The position numbers and the translations under genes are program-made. This document shows positions 48,701 to 60,700 of a DNA stretch of 64,000 nucleotides, piece by piece (the stretch's first letter is position 1; each line of letters opens with the position of its first letter). The notes beneath the pieces were generated by a model. That model searched no databases, was not told where the DNA came from, and was given only the letters and a program-made list of their open reading frames with translations. The DNA is taken from positions 2,545,001 to 2,609,000 of the forward strand of contig NC_083507.1 in the NCBI RefSeq assembly GCF_032362555.1. The letters are read 5' to 3'. Origin of the DNA: Amyelois transitella. Lineage: Eukaryota; Arthropoda; Insecta; Lepidoptera; Pyralidae.

Positions 48701-51700
48701 TATTTACTGTTGTATTAAACAATATATATTGATTTTAAAAGACTCAATTTTATATTTTGACCAATGTAAAATTATCACATGTACCTAATATTAAAACATG
48801 AGATTCACCATTTCAGATTACTGTGTACCATGTTTATGTCTAATAATAAATTGCAATATAAAAATCAAACGCTTAGCTTTTTAATCAAGCAAACTTTTTC
48901 ATTGTGAGCTTATAAGAGTAGGTACATCAGCTTTAACATCGAACGTCTCATATCTTTGCACCTAGACTTCCTAGACTTTCCAATCCTAAGTCTCTGTCGC
49001 AATGGCTGGCCTAACGGTAAACGTGCCATCAAATGCAAAGCCAAACAGAATGCAACAGTAGTGCAACTGCATCGTGCACTCGACGAGTTCTTTAACCTTA
49101 CACAAGTTATCAACTTCATACACAGAATGGGTACTTTGTTTAATAACTTTCTTTATCATAGTACTAACTTACTGCGTTTCATTCCAGAATGCATTAAAAC
49201 TTGTACTTGTGTTAATTTTATCTCTCTGACCTGGCAGAGTACAGCTATTGTGTATATTTATAAACGCTTTCATTATTTTATTCTTAAAGTGGAGATCTAT
49301 ATGAAAAATTAAAATTAGTATCACGTAGGCAGTTTAAATGGTGAACATTTATGATTTCTTTCCAAATATTTCATAATCTTTCTATTGGTGAAATAAAATT
49401 CTAAACGCCTACGTAAGTAAAATAATTTTGATCATGTTTGGACGTGTTCTCATAATGAGTCAGCATTAAAATAACTTTTGCGTCATGATTTGAGTCTTCT
49501 TTTGTCAGGTGCACGCATTCCTATATTTGCATCTATCTATCGCCTTATTAGGTGCAGTTTGTACAAGAAGAAACAAAGTACTTTAAAAATTTATGGTGAC
49601 ACAACAACTTTTTTTTCTGGCCCTTCAAAGATACAACCAATAGAATTAAAATAGCATGATAAGGGCTACAACAAAAAATAATTATCTAAACAGATTTAAA
49701 AAAAACTTGCTACTGAGATCACCAATAGGGCTGACCTGAAAACCACAGGCAGAGACCAAAACAATATTAGTTTGTGCAAATATTAAACAACATTAATAGT
49801 TGCACAAACTTCCCGGCACCAATACAAAAAAGAATAGGACCACTCCATCTCTTTCCCATGGATGTCGTAAAAGGGGACAAAGGGATAGGCTTACAAACCT
49901 GGGATTCATTTTTTAGGCGATGGGCTAGCAACCTGTCACTATTTGAATCTCAATTCTATCATTAAGCCAAATAGCTGAGCGTGGCCTATCAGTCTTTTCA
50001 AGACTTGGCTCTGTCTACCCCACAAGGGATATAGACGTGTCGTATGTATTAAACATTAATTACTTTATAACAAAGCAAGATGTTTTAAAACTAATGTACA
50101 ACGAGTAACATCACGTTCCTATCGCGTAATACCATCAAATTACGTTTCAAACAGTAGCGAGGCCGCGCTTGCGGCGAGTGAAAAACGGAAAATATCTGTG
50201 AGAATGAGAACCTCGAAAGGCCGTTGAACCATCATCGCAATTGTTACCTTGCTAATGACGTGATCCACGTCTATTTCGACCACATTTCCACCTACAGTCG
50301 TTATTTCTAAAATGCAATTTAGAGATGTTACCAGAATATTTAATTTTATAATTGCCCAAAGAATAATCACGGAGAACATTTAATAATGCAAAATTAATTT
50401 GATTTTGAAAGGTGCAAAAGATTTCAATCAGATTTTTTCTGATTCGTTCACGGACATTGTTGTACTCGTATTATAAAATTCCTACATAAACAGTATTTTT
50501 CTGGATGAAAAGTATAAGCTTCTCTTGTTCTTTTCAGTACATCTAAAGGCTTTAGGCATGCTTTGGATAACTCGCACGTGAATTCATTCGCACAAATACT
50601 CGTTAATACCTACTGCTAAAATTCAATACATAGCGCATACATCAGAGTACAAAGTATTTATTTAATACTAGCGACCCGCCCCGGCTTCGCACGGATGCAC
50701 AGCCGATACTAAATATATCTCTCTATTAGAACTAACTAAAGGACCGCCCGCAAAGCGGCTAACTAAGTCTTGCTCCCGGCAAAAGTGTCACTTCTGCCTG
50801 CAGTCCCGGGCCGTGCAGCAGAAATCGTAATATTTTAATTTCACCACAACTTCAAAACCAAACGTCCAATTTTAATCATTCAAAGACCAAATATTATCTA
50901 CATAAACTGTACTTATTGATGAAATTATTTATTTTGATAAGGATTAATAGCATGAGTAAAAAAAACGCGTTTAAATGTAGACCAAAAAAAATTCAAGATT
51001 TTTAAATAAAAATGTGGTTGTTGTGCCTCACTCGACATAGATAGGTATAGTGCGTCGCGGACTTTTTTGTAGATATTTATAATATCTACAATTAATTAAA
51101 ACATTTTATGGTTCTATCTTTTGTAGTTTAGGCAGCGTACGCAAAATAAGTAAGTTTTTGGTTGATTTTTTTCAGTTTGTGTCCGAAAAGTCCAAATATA
51201 TTACGGAACCCTATTTTTTTTTTCAAAATAAAATATAGTCTATGTTACTCGTGGATAATGTAGCTTTCGAATGGTGAAAGAATTTTTAAAATCGGTCCAG
51301 TAGTTTTTAAGCCTATTCATTACAACCAAACAAACTTTTCCTCTTTATAATATTAGTGTAGATTATCGAGGGAAATTTTTGCAGAAAAACCAGCGGAGAT
51401 ATTTAATTTCATCACTATATTTTTTACCTTTATGCAATATATTTTATCTATTCAAAATTAAAAATAACTCCCCTCAAAAATCACTGTTATAGCATCTGTT
51501 AAAACAAAAATTTATGTCATAATTCAGAAAAAGAGTCATTGGTACATGACCCAAGTCGGATTTGAACCTGTGCCTCCACACACACCGTTCGCAATCAATC
51601 CATTCAAACGCTCTAATAAAATAATATGCTTTTGTATAATACAATAATGCTCAAAATGCACATTTTAATGTAAATTATTTTTTTAAATTATAACATACCA

Positions 51701-54700
51701 TTACTTATCCTAAAACCAAATAGTTACAAAGCCATTTGGAAGCGCTTCTTCCCCCTCGTTTACCCTATAAATATTGATTGATCTGTCTGAAAATATTTTT
51801 AAAACAAATAAATTATGCCTATGGCATTTTCGGATAATGTAACTTTATTGTGAAAGAATTTTTGAAATCGGTTCAGTAGTTTGACTTTATTCATTACAAT
51901 CATACAAAAATAGTGTGTATTATCAGTGCATGCTCAGTATTGCAGCCATTACCATTCCCTGAGCTAATCAGTACACGCGAACATCATAAAAACTAAACAC
52001 TAATACCTTCTAAAATCATATAAATAGCAGAAGTAACGATCGAATAAAAGGAAATCGTGCAGCCACAGCAAATAATGAGCGCAGGTACAAATGAATTCAT
52101 ATCGTCACGGTTTAAGAGATCCAGTAAAATGATGATACCCAGTGCATTGAACCAAAAACGTGGATCATTACTTAACACATAGGTCGTGAGTGAGTCGCTG
52201 CTTTTTTCATGCTAAATGCTTTTTGTCCAATTTTTACTTAATACAAATAGATATGGTGTTGACGTTTTTGCCATCCGTTACCAACTGCGACGGTAATGAG
52301 TACAAAAATACAACTTTTTTTTTTCAAGTACCTTAATAAGATCCAGTGTGGAAAAAATATTCAAATAAGCTGCATGAGGCCATAATCTAGACACGATCGA
52401 GCTCAGACCTGTCAAAGTTCAGCGAGCATTAGCAACATATGATGATGTCAGCCTGGCAATTCCTGTAGACATCTATTGATTACCCAACATTGTATGCCAT
52501 CGGCCTAAATTCAACACTATGACAACTGATTTATGTTTGGTCTCAGGTGTCAAGAGCGGAGACAATGCAAAAAAAATCTGAAGCACTTAATATAAACTGG
52601 AGCTACGAATGTAACTCTTGTGTAGAACATTTATCATTCTACTTCCAATCCTTATTGTATTATCTGCGACAGTATTCTTATTACAGAGAAAATATCAGAT
52701 CATATTTACATATTCTTGAATGTTATGATCGATGCAGTAGGAACAAAAAAATGTAATGCTGACAATTTTCGAAGAGACAATCATTTGTTTCACGTCATCA
52801 AAATCTCAGGAGCTTTATCTAGTTAGAGGACCTTAGGTGATTATTAAGCTGATGTTATAATAGGTTTTTTTCATAGTATGGTAGTTAGGCGAACACTTGA
52901 CAGGTAGCTACTGCCTGAGGCCTCTCAATGAGGCCACTTTGTTAGCATAAGAGAGTAAACATAACGTTCGCAAGTATTGTTTGCATTAAAAGTAGCACAG
53001 CTTCCATATTTCCTAGTGCCAAGTTTCTTGATTTAACCCATAGTCAGTAATAATTATAGAGAGAATTCTTCATTCTTCAAGAAGGTATTTTTAATTTGAA
53101 ACGAATTGGGTATGATGAAATTTACTGTTTAATATTTTTATCTATTTCTATGTCGCCAGTGTCTTTTTAGTCTCAACTCAACCAATGAGACATGTACTAT
53201 AATACAGCTACAATGCGCTTTTCCTAAGCACAACGGTTTCTCTGACCTACTTTCATCGAAGTCTATGAAAGTACTTACCTCTTGAAATCTTGAACATGAA
53301 CAGTTAGGTAGTTTAAGTACGCTAATAAATTGTTTAATATTTTATATTGTGGACACAAAGAAAAATTATAAAGCACATAAAATAATGTAATCCATATCAG
53401 AATTATGTGTAGAGCGTCCGAGTACAGATATCTTATAAAAACATCGTCCTAATGCCTAATATAAAATTCCGATTTAAGGTTAGGCAAAACATACAATTTT
53501 ATAGCTTAAAAATATACAAAATAACAAAAATGATTAATGTTTTACGATATAATAATGTCATATTAGGTAAAATTTTAAGCTGGTTGAAACGTAGAGTGAA
53601 GGCTGGTCAAAGTACCATGTCTAGACATGTCAGAAATGCTACAAAAAAAAAAGTTAATGTCCGAATTTGTAAAGGTGCACATAAAACTGATGACATCATA
53701 CATAGCTTGATTGATGTACAATCGTATGCAGAAAAATTGGCCACTCGATTTGAAAGACATACAATGCGCGATGGAAAAGACATGAGAACAAAAAAATTGA
53801 CATTAAAAAATATTATACACTCTCAGACATGATTGCAAGTAAAATTATAAAGACCCAACAAGATTGTAAAACATTATTAAGGTTGACACCATATGTGACA
53901 AACACATCAAAATTGTTGACTGGGGTCAGTTGGTTTGATATTATAAAATGTGCAAAATAGTGACAAATTTGAATATTTAGCGATTTAATAATTTAATAAA
54001 ACAGCAGATGACATTATTAATTCGTGTCTTCAAAATTTAATTAACAGAAAGAGGGTAGTTCACAGGTAAAATTCAGATACCAATTATGAAATCAATGTGA
54101 TTTACCGGATTTAATAGTCCTTCACAGTTGGGTAAAATAATTTTGGTGACATCATTTTCACAGCTGATTTCAAGTTGAAGGCTGGTCAATGTCGTTTGGA
54201 TACGTAGCTGTACAAACATTTCCAGCACACCCTGGCACGGCCTCTGAGTAGCCAAATAGGTTTGTAAAGGAATGATAATAGGCTATTTGACACTATTGAA
54301 AATATGCTACGAATTGTGGTAATCCTGTTAGATAATAATATAACAGAACGTGTTTTACTTTCATTTGTACTAAAATAAGCATATTTTTGGCGATTTATCG
54401 TTTAAAAAATACAATAATTTTTAAACACTTTTTGAAAGACCGAAACGCTCTGTGATTGGTTACAACTCCGGTGACGTCACACGCAAGTAAACGTCAACTC
54501 CTCCTGTGTAGTTTGTGGGTTATTAATGTTTTATCCCAGATATTGAGCTATTTTTTATTGAAAATGATCTTCACACATAAAAACATTTGAATGCGATAAA
54601 ATAATCTTTGGATCTCTTCCAGCCAACTGCAACCAATTCTTTCGTCTTATTGGATTCGTTGGAACAAACACAAACACTTTTTGCGGAGTTTTTTATTAAA

Positions 54701-57700
54701 GTATTTGTACATTGTGGTACTACACACCATTTACAAACAATTTTGTTTGATAAATTGAGAGAAATATAATCAAAAACATCAGTTTGCTTGCGTGTGACGT
54801 CACACAGCGTCCGCCATTATTATGAGAGCGTTTTTGGCGCGCTTTTTAAATTTCAACCTTTATAATTCATTTTTTATTATAAATACTGCGTATTTCTCGG
54901 AAATATAAATAAAGTGTGTTTATTATGTCATAAAGAATAATTTTTAACCATTTCTAAAAAACAGTCAAATAGCCTATTGACACGTATTTGATTCAACACG
55001 TAAAGAATTAACCTAAGAAGAATCTGATGATACTTATAATAGAAAGAGACAAAATGAAAAATTGACCATCAGACTGCAAGAATTTCGTATCGTACTTATT
55101 AATTTACCGGAAGATGATAAAGCAGTAAGCCAGAAGACCTGTTCTCTGCAAAATGACGCTTTCCTTTGGATTCATAATCTGTACAAAAGAGTAACACAAT
55201 AGTTTGTAAGGTCAGAGTACATTCCTTGCGAGACTACAATACAATATAAAATACTACAATATAAAAGATTAATTTACCGCCCAACTAAGTTAAAATACAA
55301 ATAAATTTCAAAAAAGCAAATATACGTACTCAAAATTTTGCAATAAACATGGAAAAACGGCACTTGCACTTGATGTGACCGAAAGTGTTAATTTGCCAAT
55401 TGCAAATATGCATTGGCCCACACAATTATTGTTTACACAGCTGCACGTATATATAATCTCGCTTGTGGAAACTGCAATATTGATTTAAAACAAAACCTCC
55501 AATTTACACCTGACGATCGCAAAATTTTGATGGTTATCGTAAAAGGCGATTGGTATAATATGGACATTAATATAGTGTGAGCTTCTATGTATGGTAGCGA
55601 AGAAAAAAACACGAGTGTCTGCCAGCTGCTCCTATTCGGGTGCAAATTGTAAGAGTCAATCAAAGAAAAATCTAATACAAAAGGTTAGTCGTTTAGGCCA
55701 TTGGCTAGGAAGTCGTTCTAGTTTCAAATTGCAGGTATAGGTACAGGTTTCTCTTGAGTCGCGAGGGTATTTAATACCTATAAGCTTTTCAATCTTTTCG
55801 GTAATCGTTGCACCTATTTATTTATGCATATTGTTTATTTATTGTGATTTTTATGTTTGTTTTTTATAATTATTTTATATCACATTTTGTGTAGGTATAA
55901 ATATATTTATTTAGTTTGACCCTACTTAAACTTCTCTGTCAGACCAAATGGTTGACTGGTAGATAATACTTATAGCATTAAGTCCCAAAACTAATGCATT
56001 GCATATCATAGTAAATATAATTGCAAGTTCTTTATTTCTTGCTTACATAATAATCTTTCGATAACGATAACTTATCAAAAGTCAAGCAATTTGTTCTGGG
56101 TGTTAGTAGGACGATCTTATAAAAATATTAATTTACTTTATCATGTTTTGGAATTGCACGGGGTGCAAAGCTATCGCAAATTGCATTCTGGGTTCATGTA
56201 TGATAAGCTACGGTAGATTTTGCGTCTCAATATTAAAAATTATCAAAAAATAGAGGTCAGACGCCCAATTTAAAAATTATTTTGTAAATAATATTGCAGT
56301 CGCCAAGCAATAAAAAAATATTATTACAACTAATTATATCAAATCAAAAACAAGAAGACGAAACGACGCAGCTAACATTTCAAACACCACTTAACTGTGA
56401 AAGTTACTCTAAGTTCTGTTCTGGTAAATTATTAATATATATATTTTTTATTTTTATAACGTTCATTAATAAACAATCAACAAAGCGAAATTTTAAGGCT
56501 TAGATATGGTTATTATAGTTTCAATGTGGTGAATTATTTTCTTTAGCTAACTGCTTTGTTCAGATAAAAAAAAATAAACGAGTAATTTATCACAAATGGA
56601 AGTCCTAATTGCATAATAAAATTAGTAATTCACTCTGATGCCCTATGACCCGACCTGAAACCCATGATTGGCATAATTGAAGGACTATTAACCTAACAGC
56701 AGGATATGCTTACGACGTCCGTCTAGAAACTGTCTCTAATGTCTGCACGTAGGAATTGATTTAATAAAAAGTTCGAAATTTTTGAGTTGTATTGGCATTT
56801 AATGAATTAAATTAATCAACATATATATACAAATATTTTTTTTAAAAAATAACTATTCATGATTCATCATCTGCATAATTTAAATTTTTAAATTACGTAT
56901 TACGAATATAAAGATGCTACAATAGCTCGCGATAGCTTCTTTCACCTGGAGCATGACGACCATTGCACTGATTATAATGATCCCAAGTTAAGTAAACATA
57001 GTTGGGATAAAGCAGCCACTGAAACTGATTACTAGCAGCACGCGAATCGGCTAGCGATATAAACAATCAGGGTTATATATTCGTCTCGCATGGGTTGACC
57101 GCAAGGCACTATACTGGGACCCAAAGAGGGTGATATTTTATTAATGCTCTACACTCGAGGGATTCCGAGCTCTGCTCTGAAAAACTAAAATATGCAATAA
57201 ATAGGTTAGCAGGAATCCCTAAGTGGAATTGTGTCTAGTGTTGGATTTATATTACAATAAATTACTGAAATTGATTCAAAGTAAGTATCCAGAAAGGGAG
57301 TAAACAAAGGTCATGATTGGTTAATTCATAAATTGAATAACAGCCTTTGAGAAATCATGTACATAATACTTAAAATAATAAAAACAATGAACTTTTTTGG
57401 ATTTTATAAATGCAATTGTTATTTACATATGTACTTACAATCAGCGAAAACATCCTCGTCTTCGTCGTAATAATAAAAATCTTGATCTACAATCTTGCCA
57501 AGGGTACCTAAGTATATTGCAAAAATATTAATACTAATATAACGTAAGTACGTAATTAAATTGTAGTAATTAATTCAGTTGTAATTAATCTAAAAGTAGT
57601 AAATATTAGATTTTATTTAAAATTAATACCTACTACCTAACTGCTCGAGTCTGTTGCGTGTGACCCGATGCCTATTTCCTATACTACACCTACTTATACT

Positions 57701-60700
57701 TTATAAATAAGATCCAGGTAACCAACCGTGTCGGAGCCCTTATGAATTGCAAATAGACGCCATTGTTAATACGGACTGTGATTTGGTGCATCAATAATTT
57801 TGCTATCAGACCTTAATTACGTGAGAATCTATGAACGCGTGTAGGGCCGTTAACCTTGGAGGCTTGGAAGAAATGATTTCTGTAGCAACCAAAAATTAAT
57901 TTAATTAGTGTTAATGAGGAGGGACTATGTTCAAAAATTTTATATCTCGACCTAATAGTACCGACAATAATTATTTGAGAGAATGTGTTTCATAATGTTC
58001 TAGTAAAGTAACGGGATTTTTATTTCATTAAAAAGTTCGGGTGTTGAAGGCAGACAGAGCAGGGAACGGCTACGGTGTTTTGTGGTTGATGGTCATCACA
58101 ATAATAGTCAAACAAATTAAAAACATTGTTTTGTTGATTTGTCATTGATTTTACATAAAAGCCATTTTATGTCGCCACCGGGATAACAATGGTCTTCCGA
58201 TAGTTGAATCAAGAATTAAATTTATCCTTTGCGATAAATAATGAAATTACTTCTATATTTTTTCTGGACAATAAAATAATAAAATGTACATCTAAAATGA
58301 TTCAATTCGGCAGCACAATACATTATTTAATAGCTAATAAAAATGGCGTAAGGCTTCAAGCCGTAATTACAGCTTCAGAGTAATCACAGAACATCAAGTG
58401 TACATAAGTTAAACAGTCTGTTTGTCTTGTGTTCGGTTATTTATATTGTATGCACTAAATTCAAGAACTGTTGGATTTTGATGATACTTTCTTGCTGTGT
58501 AGGTACTACTTGGGCATTCAACTGACTAATAGCCTACCTATTATATAATATAATATAAAAGAAAAATGGACTTTTAAAACAACCACTTGACAATTTTCCT
58601 GCTGGCCCCATATCTGGATTACAAAACATCAGTGTCTTCTGAACTGCTTGTAATTTATAAAAAAAAAAATATTACTCCCATACATATGGGTTCAATTAAA
58701 AAAATCCTTTTGTTGGATTTACCTACTTAAAAAGAAAATTCTACAGGCATCCCTATGGTTTTAATAAATCTGCAGGATGGCCTTAACCTTTTTAAGGATG
58801 TGGTTTGAAAGCAGCTAGTACTATGCTTTTTCTCTGTCTATTTAGTGTTTTATAACAGCAATAGGTAGAGCCAAAATTTTCGCCGAATCATTGTCATTAC
58901 TGTATTATTAGGCAGTAGCAGACAAAAAGATCATATTATTGACTTTTGATTTGTATTGGTACTTATAATAATTTATTTTCGTAGATCCATTTTGTAGAAG
59001 CAATTGAGATTTCTTATCTAAAAATGTACTACATGTAAATGTACATAGAGATAATTCAATGTTTTTATCAAAATTAAGAAATAAATATAAATATATACTG
59101 GACAAATCACACTGATTGATTTAGCCTCGAAGTAAGTGTGAGACTTATGTTACGAGATACTATTTCAACAATACTTTATTATAAACATCCAAGACCCAGG
59201 CCAATCAGAAAAATCTTTTTTCTCATGCCCTGCCCTGGATTCGAACCCAGGACCTCTGATGTCACAGACAAGCATACTACCGCTGCGCCACAGAGGCCGT
59301 CAATATTTAGTAGATAATATCATTATTATTGAATAATTACATATAAATTAGGTTTTTAATTTTTTTAAATGTTCTGTATGTAATTATTGGTATCAATTTC
59401 CTGGGCTAGTGCTAGGATCTGGTTTTATTTAATAAAACCAGGCTGGCAAATAAATATTCAATTTAAAGAAGTCATTAGATAACAATATGCATGTTATGTA
59501 TATTGTTAACTGGTATTACTGCATGGCCTAAATGAAGAATTGATAATTTAACCCTTTCCAATGTGCTATGGAGATTATAGACTTTACTGTGTATTATGAA
59601 CTACATACATACATACATACATACATAAAATCACGCCTCTTTCCCGGAGGGGTAGGCAGAGACTACCTCTTTCCACTTGCCACGATCTCTGCATACTTCT
59701 TTCGCTTCGTCCACATTCATAACTCTCTTCATACAAGCTCGGCGGTTTCGGGTACTTTTGACCTGACCCTTTACCAGGACGTCCTTAATTTGATCAAGAT
59801 ACGTTCGTCTAGGTCTTCCCACTCCGACCATTCCCTCCACACTCTCCTTGTATATCTGCTTAGTCAACCTGCTTTCATTCATCCTCTCCACATGACCGAA
59901 CCATCTTAACATACCCTTTTCTATTCCTGTAACTACATCTTCTTTCACATCACAACATTCCCTTATCACGCTGTTCCTTATCCTGTCACTCAATTTCACA
60001 CCCATCATACTCCTTAACGCTCTCATTTCCACTGCATTTATTCTGCTTTCATGCTTCTTTTGCCATACCCAACTTTCACTCCCATACATTAATGTCGGGA
60101 CCAACACGCCCCTGTGCACAGCCAGTCGAGCCTTTTTGGATAGTTTCTGACTGCTCATAAAGGCATGCAAACATTATTATGAACTAACTATGACAAATAA
60201 TGTCAATATAATTAAGAATACAAATTATGGAAATAATTGAAGAAAATATTATTCTCAGTACTATTACATACTAGGTAAATTAATTTATAATGGTACAATA
60301 CTTCAAAATAATTTTATCCTTGTACCTACAGCTTGATGTCTAACTGTTGTTATTCTATTATACCTACTAATACAAGCCACGATAATTAGCTAAGTTAATA
60401 TTACTATAATTTAAAAGTTAACAAATTGAAATTAAATTTTCATGTAAGACAGGTAACTATTATGTATTAATTGAGACTCTATCTTCATCAGTATACCTAA
60501 GATTTCATCTTCGGACGATACATAGAATATTAAAATTCTAATTTAAATTATTTTTAAAAATATGTCATTCTTACCCTCATAAGAGAAAACTAATCACTAT
60601 TTTTATATCAAAAATTAAGAATTAGCTTTTTGAAATGAAAGGAATAAGTAACTCACCTTGATAGCTGGTCTGCCAGTTGTTCCCTAATCTGCAAGGCACA

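Noticed and set aside
48956..49312. 118-codon plus frame
   Set aside because: No recognised domain; lies in an fzr intron with no promoter or splice support.
50219..50325. Exon-like minus segment coding [15 protein letters not shown]
   Set aside because: Splice edges exist but the phase does not fit fzr exons 1 and 2, and no other gene model is nearby.
53452..53832. 126-codon basic frame in fzr intron 1
   Set aside because: No domain, splice context or family likeness; AT-rich codons; likely chance or debris. A protein search would decide.
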